From assembly GCF_039523235.1 (NCBI RefSeq), contig NZ_BAAAEX010000010.1: 64,000 bases of DNA. One strand, written 5' to 3'. The notes below the pieces were generated by a model that saw only the letters and a program-made list of their open reading frames with translations, was not told the origin of the DNA and made no database searches. A program made the translations under genes and the position numbers. The DNA is from Castellaniella ginsengisoli. GTDB lineage: Bacteria; Pseudomonadota; Gammaproteobacteria; Burkholderiales; Burkholderiaceae_B. Below, piece after piece: positions 44,668 through 54,137 of this stretch; positions within the stretch are counted from its first letter, which is position 1; each line of letters opens with the position of its first letter.

Positions 44668-45705
44668 ATGAACGGCTGGATCGATCAGGCCCTGTGGTGC
44701 CTGGATCGTCGTCAGGCGACCGTGTTGATCACGGTTGCCTGGATCCAGGGCTCGGCCCCGCGCGAAGCGGGGGCGAAGATGCTCGTGTCCGCCAGCCACC
44801 AGTGGCTGACCATCGGCGGCGGCCATCTGGAGTGGAAGGCCGCCCAGTTCGCCCGGGCGCGCCTGAGCGCCGGCGAGGGGGCGGATCGCTGGATCGAAGC
44901 CCTGCCCCTGGGGCCGGCGCTGGGCCAGTGCTGCGGCGGCATGGTGCACCTGCTGTTCGAGCGCCTGCGGGAGTCTGATCGCGGCTGGCTGGAAGCCCTG
45001 CGCGCCGGGCAGCAGTCGCCGGCCGGTTGTGTGCGGGAGGTCGGCCTGGGAGAGACGGGCGTCGCGCCGTGGGTGCGCGTCTGGGTGCCTGACGAAACGG
45101 ACGCCGCCTTCCACGAACACAGCGCGCAGCCCGACCGGCTGCTGCGGCCCGATCCTGTCCGGGGCTGCCTGACGCTGCGCGAGACCGTCCGGCCCGATCC
45201 GCTGCATGTGGTGATCTTCGGCGCGGGCCACGTGGGCCAGGCCCTGGTGCACATCCTGGGTACCCTGCCTTGCCGGGTGACCTGGGTGGACGCGCGCGAC
45301 GAGCTGTTTCCGGACGCGGTGCCCGCGAACGTGATGATCGAGGCGACCGACACGCCCGAGGCCGTGATCGACGAGGCGCCGCCCGATAGCTGCTTCCTGG
45401 TCATGACCCACGATCATGCGCTCGACCAGCGGCTGTGCGAGCAATTGCTGCGGCGCGACGACGTGGCGTATTTCGGCCTGATCGGTTCGCAGACCAAGCG
45501 GCGCAAGTTCGAGCACCGCTTTCGTGCGCGCGGCATCGCGCCCGAACGGGTGGCGCGCATCGTCTGTCCGATCGGCGAGCCCGGTATCGAAGGCAAGCAG
45601 CCCGCCGTGATCGCCGTCGCGGTCGCCGCCCAGCTACTGCGTCTGCGCGCGGAGCGGTCGCGGCAGGTGGCCGCGCCGGTCCGCGCCGCCGAGGCAGCCC
45701 ACTGA
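44668..45705 (+). CDS. xdhC: Xanthine dehydrogenase accessory protein XdhC
   Basis: XdhC binds molybdenum cofactor, promotes its sulfuration and inserts it into XdhB. The 345-residue product has the N-terminal domain TVAWIQGSAPREAGAKMLVS-type region (ITVAWIQGSAPREAGAKML). A C-terminal Rossmann domain begins HVVIFGAGHVGQALVHILG, with LVMTHDHALDQRLCEQLLRR and IGSQTKRRKFEHR. It is 37 bases after xdhB with AGGAGG upstream, the usual xdhABC order, and precedes guaD. Confidence 0.96.
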   Translation: MNGWIDQALWCLDRRQATVLITVAWIQGSAPREAGAKMLVSASHQWLTIGGGHLEWKAAQFARARLSAGEGADRWIEALPLGPALGQCCGGMVHLLFERLRESDRGWLEALRAGQQSPAGCVREVGLGETGVAPWVRVWVPDETDAAFHEHSAQPDRLLRPDPVRGCLTLRETVRPDPLHVVIFGAGHVGQALVHILGTLPCRVTWVDARDELFPDAVPANVMIEATDTPEAVIDEAPPDSCFLVMTHDHALDQRLCEQLLRRDDVAYFGLIGSQTKRRKFEHRFRARGIAPERVARIVCPIGEPGIEGKQPAVIAVAVAAQLLRLRAERSRQVAAPVRAAEAAH

Positions 45706-45801
45706 GACGCAAGCCCGTATTTCCATCCAATACAACACGCCGGGCCCCGGCCTCGCACCGGAGGCGGACCGCGGCCCGCGCCTCTCGAACCAGGAGACCC
45801 C

Positions 45802-47145
45802 ATGACACGTACGAATCTGTCCATGCCCGCCGGGCCGAATGCCTCCGGCCTGCAGGCCTACCGCGCCCAGTTGCTGTATTTCCGCGATACGCCCAAAGCC
45901 GAAGACGAGGCGTGCGAATGGATCCGTGACGGCCTGCTGGTCGTGCGCGACGGCCGCATCGAGCAGTGCGGCGAATACGACCGGCTGATCAAAGAGCTGC
46001 CGCCCGGCACGGCGGTCAAAGACTGGCGCGGCCGCCTGATTACGCCGGGCTTCATCGACACCCATATCCACTATCCGCAGACGGACATGATCGCCTCGCC
46101 GGCGCCGGGCCTGCTGCCGTGGCTGGAAACCTATACCTTTCCGACCGAACGGCGTTTCGAGAATCCGGAGTACGCCCACGACGTGGCGCGTTTCTTTCTG
46201 GATGAGTTGCTGCGCTGCGGCACCACCACCGCGCTGGTGTACTGCACCGTGCATCCGGGTTCGGCCCAGGCTTTCTTCGAGGAAAGCCACGCACGCAATC
46301 TGCGCATGGTGGCGGGCAAGGTCATGATGGATCGCAACTGCCCCGAATACCTGCGCGACACGGCGGAATCCGGCGCCCGCGACAGCGAGGACCTCATCGG
46401 GCGCTGGCACGGCACGGGGCGCCAGATGTATGCCCTGACGCCGCGCTTCGCGCCGACCTCCACGCCCGAGCAGCTCGGCTTGTGCGGCGAACTGGCCAAG
46501 CGCTACCAGGACGTCTTCATCCAGTCGCATGTGTCCGAGAACCGCGACGAGGTGAAATGGGTCATGAGCCTGTTTCCAGGCTATCGCAGCTACCTGGACA
46601 TCTACGACCAGTACGGCCTGTTGCGGCCCCGTTCCGTCTACGGGCACTGCGTCTGGCTGGACGACGACGACCGCCGCCGGATGCGCGATGCCGGCGCGGT
46701 CGCCGCCCACTGCCCCACGTCCAACCAGTTCCTTGGCAGCGGCCTGTTCGATTTCGCGGCCGCCAAGAGTTTCGGCATGCCGGTGGCCCTGGCCACCGAC
46801 GTGGGCGGCGGCTCGTCTTTTTCCATGCTGCTGACGATGAACGAAGCGCACAAGGTGGCGCGTCTGTCGGGCCATTACCTGACGGCGCGGCGCATGTTCT
46901 GGCAGGCGACGCAGGGCGCGGCCAAGCATCTGGGCCTGACCGGCCGGATCGGCACGCTGGAGCCCGGCGCCGAGGCCGACTTCATCGTCCTGGACCCCAA
47001 GGCGACGCCGCTGCTCGAGCGCCGCAGCGCCCTGGCCGACTCGCTGGAGGAGCTGCTGTTCGCCTTGGCGATGCTGGGCGACGACCGCGCCATCGCCGCG
47101 ACCTATGCGGCGGGGCGGGAGGTGCACCGGCGCGAGGAGGGGTAA
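45802..47145 (+). CDS. guaD: Guanine deaminase
   Basis: GuaD hydrolyses guanine to xanthine and ammonia, feeding xanthine dehydrogenase. The 447-residue amidohydrolase has zinc ligands in PGFIDTHIHYPQTDMIA. Further motifs are the substrate segment LTPRFAPTSTPEQL, SHVSENRDEVKWV, YGHCVWLDDDDR and the metal-binding Asp in ALATDVGGGSSFSML. Length is standard. It follows xdhC by 96 bases and is followed by the tandem repeat array. Confidence 0.96.
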   Translation: MTRTNLSMPAGPNASGLQAYRAQLLYFRDTPKAEDEACEWIRDGLLVVRDGRIEQCGEYDRLIKELPPGTAVKDWRGRLITPGFIDTHIHYPQTDMIASPAPGLLPWLETYTFPTERRFENPEYAHDVARFFLDELLRCGTTTALVYCTVHPGSAQAFFEESHARNLRMVAGKVMMDRNCPEYLRDTAESGARDSEDLIGRWHGTGRQMYALTPRFAPTSTPEQLGLCGELAKRYQDVFIQSHVSENRDEVKWVMSLFPGYRSYLDIYDQYGLLRPRSVYGHCVWLDDDDRRRMRDAGAVAAHCPTSNQFLGSGLFDFAAAKSFGMPVALATDVGGGSSFSMLLTMNEAHKVARLSGHYLTARRMFWQATQGAAKHLGLTGRIGTLEPGAEADFIVLDPKATPLLERRSALADSLEELLFALAMLGDDRAIAATYAAGREVHRREEG

Positions 47146-47149
47146 AGGG

Positions 47150-47588
47150 CCCCCACGCTGCGCAGCCTGCGGCTGCTTGCTGCCCCCCAAGGGGGCGCTT
47201 TTTGCCTTGGGACGGCCCAGCGGCAAAAAGGGGCCCCCACGCTGCGCAGCCTGCGGCTGCTTGCTGCCCCAAGGGGGGGCTTTTTGCCTTGGGACGGCCC
47301 AGCGGCAAAAAGGGGCCCCCACGCTGCGCAGCCTGCGGCTGCTTGCTGCCCCAAGGGGGGGCTTTTTGCCTTGGGACGGCCCAGCGGCAAAAAGGGGCCC
47401 CACGCTGCGCAGCCTGCGGCTGCTTGCTGCCCCAAGGGGGGGCTTTTTGCCTTGGGACGGCCCAGCGGCAAAAAGGGGCCCCACGCTGCGCAGCCTGCGG
47501 CTGCTTGCTGCCCCCCAAGGGGGCGCTTTTTGCCTTGGGACGGCCCAGCGGCAAAAAGGGGCCTCCACGCTGCGCAGTCTGCGGCTGG
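47150..47588. repeat. Tandem array of ~82-base structured repeats between guaD and amn
   Basis: Five full units and a partial sixth, each beginning CACGCTGCGCAGCCTGCGG (starts 47154, 47238, 47320, 47401, 47482, 47566; periods 84, 82, 81, 81 and 84). Every unit holds a G/C hairpin (CCCCCCAAGGGGG or CCCCAAGGGG). A second hairpin TTTTTGCC…GGCAAAAA has an inner TGGG/CCCA pairing and resembles a bidirectional terminator. The three middle units share one variant and the first and last share another. No gene is supported in this 483-base gap. Confidence 0.9.
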
Positions 47589-47628
47589 GCGTGTCCGGCT
47601 GTCATCAAGACCTGCCATAATCGGGTGC

Positions 47629-49125
47629 ATGGAAAAATTCATCGATATCGCGCGCCCGACCCGGATGCCGCAACTGATTCCGTTCTCCAGCTACGAGGAC
47701 GCCGATGCGGCGGTGGACCGGTTGCTGGAGATCTACCAGCGCAACACCGCCTTCATTCGCGACGCTTTCCGTGAATATTGCGCCAATGGTCTGGAGACCG
47801 GCCAGCGGGTGCGCGCCTGCTATCCGGCGATCCGCATCCGGGTGAGTTCCTATCGGGAAATCGACAGCCGCCTGTCCTACGGCCATCTGGTCGAGCCGGG
47901 CGTCTACATGACCACGGTGACGCAGCCCGGCCTGTTCCAGGGCTACCTGCGCGAGCAGGTGCGCCTGCTGCTGCGCAATCACGGCGTGCCGGTGGAGATC
48001 GGCGAGTCGGACATGCCGATTCCCCTGCACTTCTCCTTCCCGGAAGGCGAGTACGTCGAGGGTGAGTATTCCGAGACGCCCGGCCACACCCTGCGCGACC
48101 ATTTCGACGTGCCCGACCTGGCCGTGACCGATGACGCCATCGTCAACGGCACCTGGAGCGGCCGCGCCAACCAGGCCCGGCCCCTGGCGCCGTTCACCGC
48201 GCCGCGCATCGATTATTCCCTGCACCGGCTGCAGCACTATACGGCCACGTCTCCGGTGCATTTCCAGGACTTCGTGCTGTTCACCAACTACCAGTTCTAT
48301 GTGGACGGTTTCGTCCAGTGGGCGCGGGAGACCCTGGCTTCCGGCGTGGGCGGCTATACGGAACTGGTCGAGCCGGGCAACCGCATCGTCACGCGGGACA
48401 CGCTGGACGCCCCCCGCGAAGGGCCGTTGCCGTTGCCGCAGATGCCGTCCTTCCACCTCAAGCGGCCGGGGCATACCGGCATCACCCTGATCAATATCGG
48501 CGTGGGCCCTTCCAATGCCAAGACCATTACCGACCACGTCGCGGTGCTGCGGCCGTCGGCCTGGCTGATGCTGGGCCATTGCGCCGGGCTGCGCACCACC
48601 CAGCGGCTGGGCGACTACGTGCTGGCCCACGGCTATGTGCGCGAGGATCACGTGCTGGACGACGATCTTCCCCTGTGGGTGCCGGTGCCGCCGCTGGCCG
48701 AGGTCCAGGTCGCCCTGGAGCAGGCCGTGGCCGACGTGTCCGGCCTGGAGGGCTGGGAATTGAAGCGGATCATGCGCACCGGCACCGTGGCCACCATCGA
48801 CAACCGCAACTGGGAATTGCGCGACCAGCAAGAGCCGGTGCAGCGCCTGTCGCAGTCGCGCGCCATCGCCCTGGACATGGAATCGGCCACCATCGCGGCC
48901 AACGGCTTCCGCTTCCGCGTGCCCTACGGCACGCTGCTGTGCGTGTCCGACAAGCCTCTGCACGGCGAACTCAAGCTGCCGGGCATGGCCACCGCCTTCT
49001 ACCGCACCCAGGTCAACCAGCACTTGCACATCGGCATCCGGGCGCTGGAACACCTGCGCGAGATGCCCGGCGAGCGCCTGCACTCGCGTAAACTGCGCAG
49101 CTTCATCGAAACCGCTTTCAAGTAA
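47629..49125 (+). CDS. amn: AMP nucleosidase
   Basis: Amn hydrolyses AMP to adenine and ribose 5-phosphate, helping control adenine nucleotide pools. The 498-residue product has the N-terminal AMP nucleosidase domain (SYEDADAAVDRLLEIYQRNT) and the C-terminal phosphorylase-like catalytic domain. That domain has NIGVGPSNAKTITDHVAVLRP, MLGHCAGLRTTQRLGDYVLAH and IALDMESATIAANGFRFRVP. It starts just beyond the repeat array; any guaD transcript should largely end in that array, so it probably has its own promoter. Confidence 0.95.
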   Translation: MEKFIDIARPTRMPQLIPFSSYEDADAAVDRLLEIYQRNTAFIRDAFREYCANGLETGQRVRACYPAIRIRVSSYREIDSRLSYGHLVEPGVYMTTVTQPGLFQGYLREQVRLLLRNHGVPVEIGESDMPIPLHFSFPEGEYVEGEYSETPGHTLRDHFDVPDLAVTDDAIVNGTWSGRANQARPLAPFTAPRIDYSLHRLQHYTATSPVHFQDFVLFTNYQFYVDGFVQWARETLASGVGGYTELVEPGNRIVTRDTLDAPREGPLPLPQMPSFHLKRPGHTGITLINIGVGPSNAKTITDHVAVLRPSAWLMLGHCAGLRTTQRLGDYVLAHGYVREDHVLDDDLPLWVPVPPLAEVQVALEQAVADVSGLEGWELKRIMRTGTVATIDNRNWELRDQQEPVQRLSQSRAIALDMESATIAANGFRFRVPYGTLLCVSDKPLHGELKLPGMATAFYRTQVNQHLHIGIRALEHLREMPGERLHSRKLRSFIETAFK

Positions 49126-49134
49126 AAAAACATC

Positions 49135-49683
49135 ATGGCCCTGCGCGCCACCGTCTACAAGGCGGAACTCCACGTCGCGGACAACGACCGCGCCTATTAC
49201 GGCAGCCATGCCGTCACCGCCGCCCGGCATCCGTCCGAGACCGACGAGCGCCTGATGGTGCGGCTGCTGGCCTACGCCCTGTGGGTCGAGGCCGACGAAC
49301 GGCTGGCCTTCACCCGGGGCCTGAGCGACACGGACGAGCCGGACCTCTGGACCCTGGACCTGACCGGCGCGATCACGCAGTGGATCGAGGTCGGCCTGCC
49401 CGACGAGCGCCGCCTGCTGAAGGCGTGCGGGCGGGCCGGTCAGGTGATCGTGCTGGCCTATGGACGCGGCGCGGACCTCTGGTGGTCGGGGGTGCAGAAC
49501 AAAGTCGCCCGCGCCGCCAATCTGCAGGTCTGGACTTTGGATGCCGAAGCCACGCGCACCCTGGCGGCGCTGGCCGAGCGCAACATGAGCTTGAGCGTGA
49601 ATGTCACCGATCGCACGGCCTGGGTGTCGTGCGCACGCGGCGATGTGAGTCTGGAGTTGCGCTGCCTGCGCGAGGCGGGCTGA
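49135..49683 (+). CDS. yaeQ: YaeQ family protein
   Basis: A 182-residue member of the YaeQ family, a PD-(D/E)XK-like fold protein of uncertain function. Recognisable segments are MALRATVYKAELHVADNDR, HPSETDERLMVRLLAYALW, WIEVGLPDERRLLKACGRA and WWSGVQNKVARAANLQVW. It is nine bases downstream of amn and converges on the TauE/SafE gene (one base between stops). Probably co-transcribed with amn. Confidence 0.93.
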   Translation: MALRATVYKAELHVADNDRAYYGSHAVTAARHPSETDERLMVRLLAYALWVEADERLAFTRGLSDTDEPDLWTLDLTGAITQWIEVGLPDERRLLKACGRAGQVIVLAYGRGADLWWSGVQNKVARAANLQVWTLDAEATRTLAALAERNMSLSVNVTDRTAWVSCARGDVSLELRCLREAG

Positions 49684-49684
49684 T

Positions 49685-50434
49685 TTATTCCAGCAGCATT
49701 TTCACCGACACGATCACCGCCATGGACACCATCAGCACGCGGATCAGCCGGTGGCCGCGCGTGACGGCCAGGCGCGCGCCCAGGGTGCCGCCCAGCCACT
49801 GGCCCGCCAGCATGGGCAGGCCGAAGGCCCAGACGATGTGGCCGCTGGCCGCGAAAAACAGAACGGAAGCCAGGTTGCTGCACAGGTTCAGCAGCTTGGC
49901 GTGCGCCGTGGCCTTGACCAGGTTGAAGCCCAGCAGCGTGACGCAGGAGATCGCCAGGAAGGTGCCTGTGCCCGGGCCGAAGAAGCCGTCGTAGAAGCCG
50001 ATCAACGGCGCCAGGGTGGCCGCGTACAGGGCCGGTGTGATGCGCTGGGTGCGGTCCTCGGCGCCGACGCGCGGCGACAGCAGGAAATACAGCGCGAAAC
50101 CGATCAGCAGGAAGGGAATCACCTGGCGCAGCACGCCGCTGTCGATGCGCGTCAGGGCGAAGCCGCCCGCCAGCGCGCCCAGAAAGGTGGTCAGCATCAT
50201 CCGGCGGCTGCGTTTCAGGTCGATCTGGCGCATGCGCAAGAAGTGCAGCGTGGCGGCGGCCGATCCGGCGATGCCGCCGATCTTGTTGGTGGCGATGGCC
50301 GCCCCCGGCGGCAGGCCCGCCGCCAGCAGCGCCGGGATGGTGATCAGCCCGCCGCCGCCGGCAATGGCGTCGACGATGCCCGCCAGGAATGCGACAAGAA
50401 ACAGCAGGGCGGCGACGTCGAGGGTGATTTCCAT
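49685..50434 (-). CDS. TauE/SafE (TSUP) family membrane transporter
   Basis: A 249-residue protein with about eight hydrophobic segments. The N-terminal LFLVAFLAGIVDAIAGGGGLITIPALLAAGLPPG and C-terminal FYDGFFGPGTGTFLAISCV are the two family repeats (cores IVDAIAGGGGLITIPALL and GFYDGFFGPGTGTF). TSUP proteins export or import sulfonates, sulfite or similar anions. The substrate here is unknown. It stands alone on the minus strand. Confidence 0.88.
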   Translation of the reverse strand: MEITLDVAALLFLVAFLAGIVDAIAGGGGLITIPALLAAGLPPGAAIATNKIGGIAGSAAATLHFLRMRQIDLKRSRRMMLTTFLGALAGGFALTRIDSGVLRQVIPFLLIGFALYFLLSPRVGAEDRTQRITPALYAATLAPLIGFYDGFFGPGTGTFLAISCVTLLGFNLVKATAHAKLLNLCSNLASVLFFAASGHIVWAFGLPMLAGQWLGGTLGARLAVTRGHRLIRVLMVSMAVIVSVKMLLE

Positions 50435-50526
50435 GGGGTGCCGGAAGGCGGAAGCATGCCGGCATCATACGCCGCCGCAAGCGCCCGCGCGCGGGCGGCA
50501 TCCGCCCCGCGCGCGGCGCCGCGGGA

Positions 50527-51552
50527 TCAGCGCCTGGCGATGTCCGCCTGCGCCTGCTTCACCAGATCGGCGCCGATCTGCTTGGCCCATTTGTCGAATA
50601 CCGGCCGGGTGACCTGGGCGAAGGCGTCGATCTGCTCGGGCGAGAGCACCGTGACCTTCACGCCGTGGCCTTCGATCTCCTTGAGCAGGGAATCGTCGGT
50701 GTTGGTCACCCCCTTGCGGGCGATGATGATTTCCTGGCGGCCCGCCTCGATGGCGGCCTCGCGCACGATCTTCTGGTCGGCCGGCGTCCAGGAGTTCCAG
50801 ACATCCCGGTTGACCACGAAGATCAGCGGGTCGGCCACGTAGTTCCACAGGCTCAGGTATTTCTGGCCGACGTCGTAGAGCTTCGCCCCGGCGTAGATGG
50901 ACAGCGGGTTTTCCTGGCCGTCGACGGCGCCGCTGGCCAGCGCGGGCTGGGCGTCGGCCCAGCTCATCTGGGTCGGATTGGCGCCCAGGGCGGTGTAGAT
51001 GTCGATGTACAGCGGCGAACCGACCACGCGCAGCTTCATGCCCTTGACGTCCTCGGGGGTCTTGACCTCGCGCGCGGAATTGGACAACTGGCGGTAGCCG
51101 TTCTCGCCCCAGGCGAGCGGCACCACGCCCTTCTTGGACAGGATGTCGAACAGTTGCTCGCCGACCTTGCCCTGGGTCAGGGCGTCGATGGCGGGATAGT
51201 CGGGCATCAGGAAAGGCAGGGAAAACAGGTTCAGCTCCTTGACCTGCGGAGACCAGTTGATGGTCGAGCCGATGGCCATGTCGATCACGCCCTGGCGGAT
51301 GGCGGTGAATTCGCGCGTCTGGTCGCCCTGGACCAGGGAGGTGCCCGGGTAGACTTTGATGTTGATGCGGCCGTTGGTGCGCTCGCGCACCAGATCGGAC
51401 CAGATCACGGCCCCCTGGCCCCAGGGGAAGTTGGTGCCCACCACGATGGACAGCTTGTATTCGGATTTGTAATCGGCGGCCTGGGCCGGCAGGGTGGCGG
51501 CCAGGGCCGTGAAGGCCAGGGCGGCGGCGCCGATGAATCGCTTGAAATGCAT
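50527..51552 (-). CDS. TRAP transporter substrate-binding protein (DctP), set 1
   Basis: A 341-residue periplasmic binding protein with a Sec signal peptide (MHFKRFIGAAALAFTALAATLPAQA). The DctP core includes GMKLRVVGSPLYIDIYTALGA, with the substrate-carboxylate Arg, and WADAQPALASGAVDGQENPLS. It captures an organic acid for the DctQM permease encoded just upstream. Order in this operon is dctQ-dctM-dctP. Substrate unknown. Confidence 0.92.
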   Translation of the reverse strand: MHFKRFIGAAALAFTALAATLPAQAADYKSEYKLSIVVGTNFPWGQGAVIWSDLVRERTNGRINIKVYPGTSLVQGDQTREFTAIRQGVIDMAIGSTINWSPQVKELNLFSLPFLMPDYPAIDALTQGKVGEQLFDILSKKGVVPLAWGENGYRQLSNSAREVKTPEDVKGMKLRVVGSPLYIDIYTALGANPTQMSWADAQPALASGAVDGQENPLSIYAGAKLYDVGQKYLSLWNYVADPLIFVVNRDVWNSWTPADQKIVREAAIEAGRQEIIIARKGVTNTDDSLLKEIEGHGVKVTVLSPEQIDAFAQVTRPVFDKWAKQIGADLVKQAQADIARR

Positions 51553-51649
51553 GTCAGTCTCCTCTTTGGAAAATCCCGGGTGTTCCTGGCCGGGTGCCCG
51601 AAACGGGCCTCGGCGCGCCGGCGGGCCGTGCCGCCCGCTCGAACGGAAA

Positions 51650-52948
51650 TCAGTATCCCAGATAATGGGGCAGCCAGAGCGCAATCTGCGGGAAAATCAC
51701 GACCAGGACCAAGGTGCAGAGCATGCCGGCCACCAGCCACAGCACCCAGGGCACCGTGCTTTCCATCGGGATGCGGGCGATCTTGCTGGAGACCATCAGG
51801 TTCACGGCCACGGGCGGCGTGAACTGGCCGACCGCGACCATCAGCGTCAGCATCACCCCCAGCCACACCGGATCCCAGCCGAAGGCCTGGGCGACCGGCA
51901 GGATCAGCGGGACGAAGATCAGGAAGATCGAGATGCCGTCCAGGAACATGCCCGCGACGATCAGCAGCAGGATCAGCAGCGTCAGCACGCTGTATTCGCC
52001 CAGGCCGGAGTGCACGATGGCCTGGGTGATCGGGTCGATGATCGACAGGGTCGACAGCGACCAGGCGAAGATGCCGGCCAGCGTGACGATCAGCATGATG
52101 ACGGCGGACAGTTCGCCGGCCTCGCGCAGGATGGGGAACAGGTCGCGCACGCGAAGGGTGCGGTGCACGAACAGGCCGATCAGCAGGCCGTAGAACACGG
52201 CGACCACGGCGGCCTCGGTGGGCGTGAAATAGCCCATGCGCATGCCGCCCAGGATGATGACGGGCGCGGCCAGGCCCGGGATCGCCTCGAACAGGCTGCG
52301 CCAGAAGGGCGGCCGGGGTTCGGCGCGGGCGGCCGCCCCCATCTTGTGGCGGCGCGCCAGCCAGACGGCCGGGATGATGAGCCCGATGCCGGCCAGGATG
52401 CCCGGAAACATGCCCGCCGCGAACAGCGCCGGCACCGAGGCCTGCGGCACCAGGACGGAGTAGACGATCATGGCGATCGAGGGCGGGATCAGGATGTCGG
52501 TGGCGGCGCCCGCCGCCACGACGCTGGCCGAGTAGGCGCGCGGGTAGCCGGCGCGGTTCATGGCGCCGATCATGATGGCGCCCACGGCGGCGGCGCAGGC
52601 CGGGCCGGAGCCGGAAATCCCGCCCAGGAACATGGCGACGGTGATGGCGACCACGGCCAGCATGCCGGGGCCGTTGCCGGTGATGGACTGGGCCAGGCGC
52701 ACCAGCTTGGCGGCGACCCCGGAGCGGTCGAAGATCGAGCCGACCAGCACGAACATGGGAATGGCCAGCAGGGGATACTTGGCCAGGCCGGCATAGAAGC
52801 TCTGCGAGACCGCCATCAGGCCGAACCAATGGGTTTCCGGGTTGGCCAGGGCGATGGCTAGCGTGCCCGCCGCCCCCAGAGCGATGGCCACGGGCACGCC
52901 GATGACCATCAGGACGACGAACAGGCCGAACAGCAGGGTCGGGATCAT
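51650..52948 (-). CDS. TRAP transporter large permease (DctM), set 1
   Basis: A 432-residue Na+-coupled permease of about 12 hydrophobic segments. PTLLFGLFVVLMVIGVPVAIALG, LGGISGSGPACAAAVGAIMIGAMNRAGYPRAYSASVVAAG (core SGSGPACAAAVGAIMI) and ATDILIPPSIAMIVY are DctM hallmarks. The start at 52948 overlaps the dctQ stop by four bases (ATGA). Followed by dctP after 97 bases. Confidence 0.93.
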   Translation of the reverse strand: MIPTLLFGLFVVLMVIGVPVAIALGAAGTLAIALANPETHWFGLMAVSQSFYAGLAKYPLLAIPMFVLVGSIFDRSGVAAKLVRLAQSITGNGPGMLAVVAITVAMFLGGISGSGPACAAAVGAIMIGAMNRAGYPRAYSASVVAAGAATDILIPPSIAMIVYSVLVPQASVPALFAAGMFPGILAGIGLIIPAVWLARRHKMGAAARAEPRPPFWRSLFEAIPGLAAPVIILGGMRMGYFTPTEAAVVAVFYGLLIGLFVHRTLRVRDLFPILREAGELSAVIMLIVTLAGIFAWSLSTLSIIDPITQAIVHSGLGEYSVLTLLILLLIVAGMFLDGISIFLIFVPLILPVAQAFGWDPVWLGVMLTLMVAVGQFTPPVAVNLMVSSKIARIPMESTVPWVLWLVAGMLCTLVLVVIFPQIALWLPHYLGY

Positions 52949-53475
52949 GTCCGCTCCCAGGCGCGCCGCAGGATGCCGGCCAGGCGCAGGGTGATGACGG
53001 CCGACAGCACCGGCAGCCACATGGAATACCACCAGGTGGGCACGCCGATCGCCGGGGATGTGTCGCCCCAGTTGTATTCGTCCAGGGCCATGCGGCCCAG
53101 CAGGATCGTCAGGCAGGCGAAGAACAGCAGCGAGACGGTGCCGCCGATGAGGGCGAAACGCCGCTGACGCGCGGGGCTGCCGCCGTCGGCCAGCAGTTCG
53201 ATGCGGATGTGCAGCAGGCGGACGAAGGCCGAGGAACTCGCGCTCAAGGTGAGCACGATCAGCAGGAAGATGGAGATTTCCTCGGTCCAGGCGAAGGACT
53301 CGTCGGTGAGGTAGCGCACGACCACATTGGCCAGGGTGATGCAGGCCAGGGCGGCCAGGGTCAGCACGGTCAGCCAGTCTTCGAATCGCAGGGAGACGCG
53401 CGCCGGGGGATCGGGCGGGGGCGCGGTGTCGGGTAGGTCTTCGTCATCAGGGTCGGCGGCGTGGGCGTCGGGCAT
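52945..53475 (-). CDS. TRAP transporter small permease (DctQ), set 1
   Basis: A 176-residue four-helix protein: LTVLTLAALACITLANVVVRY, then the conserved FAWTEEISIFLLIVLTL segment and two further membrane segments. A Pro/Asp-rich N-terminal stretch precedes the first helix. It overlaps dctM by four bases, indicating coupled translation, and is the first gene of the operon. Confidence 0.92.
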   Translation of the reverse strand: MPDAHAADPDDEDLPDTAPPPDPPARVSLRFEDWLTVLTLAALACITLANVVVRYLTDESFAWTEEISIFLLIVLTLSASSSAFVRLLHIRIELLADGGSPARQRRFALIGGTVSLLFFACLTILLGRMALDEYNWGDTSPAIGVPTWWYSMWLPVLSAVITLRLAGILRRAWERT

Positions 53476-53563
53476 GGATCGTGTGCAGCGGGTGGCGGGC
53501 CGTAGGGCGACACTGAATCCTACTGCGAAATGCCCCGCTTGCCAGTCCGGGCAATCCCCCGAT

Positions 53564-54034
53564 TCAAGTGCCGTCCGCCAGGGCCAGCATCGTGCCCCGG
53601 CACGCGGATGCGCCGCAGCGGCAGCGGTAATGGCGTTTGAGCGTGCGGGTGAGCGGCTCGTCGATCACCAGGCCGTAGTCGTAGAGCAGTTCTTCCCCCG
53701 CCGGGATGTCCCGCAGCGCGTAGATCGCCACGCGGGTGCCGGCTTCGTTTTCGCGCGCCTCGCAGTTGGGCGCGCAGCCGTGATTGATCCAGCGGGCGTC
53801 GTTGCCGCGCTGGCCGCCGTCGATCACCCGGCCGCTGCTGAGCGCGAAATAGAAGGTGTGATAGGGGTCGTCCGGGTTGACCGGCCAGCGGGCGTCGGCC
53901 TGTTCGGCCGACAGGCGGCGGCCCGCGTAGTCCAGGATCCGGGTTTCGGCGGGGATGTCGCGCGCGGCGAATACGCCTGTGCCGTGCAGGGCCGAGACGC
54001 GCACGGCGTGCCAGGGCGGGCGGGAGGAAGCCAT
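53564..54034 (-). CDS. SET-domain protein (putative protein-lysine methyltransferase)
   Basis: The 156-residue product is little more than a SET domain with post-SET: GTGVFAARDIPAETRILDYAG, WINHGCAPNCEA (the NH.C.PNC motif at the SAM and substrate site) and AGEELLYDYGLVID. The zinc-binding RCRCGASACRGTM tail completes it. SET proteins are mainly eukaryotic; bacterial ones occur sporadically and few have known targets. An ATG at 54034 gives a full domain. It lies between the first TRAP operon and the acetolactate-synthase-like gene, with no obvious functional partner. Confidence 0.88.
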   Translation of the reverse strand: MASSRPPWHAVRVSALHGTGVFAARDIPAETRILDYAGRRLSAEQADARWPVNPDDPYHTFYFALSSGRVIDGGQRGNDARWINHGCAPNCEARENEAGTRVAIYALRDIPAGEELLYDYGLVIDEPLTRTLKRHYRCRCGASACRGTMLALADGT

Positions 54035-54137
54035 GGGGCTGAATCGAAAAGGGATAAACTGAAACATTATCCTTGGGATGCTTCGCTCACGTCCACCCGC
54101 CGCGGCATGCCCATTCCTTCCGTCCAGGTGAACGCCC

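Noticed and set aside
45634..47568. Long open frame on the minus strand through guaD and the repeat array
   Set aside because: It translates the repeats as low-complexity sequence and lies opposite a clear guaD gene; it is a by-product of high GC content.
47150..47588. Regular repeats that could suggest a CRISPR array
   Set aside because: Units are contiguous and ~82 bases long, with no unique spacers between conserved repeats and no cas genes nearby.
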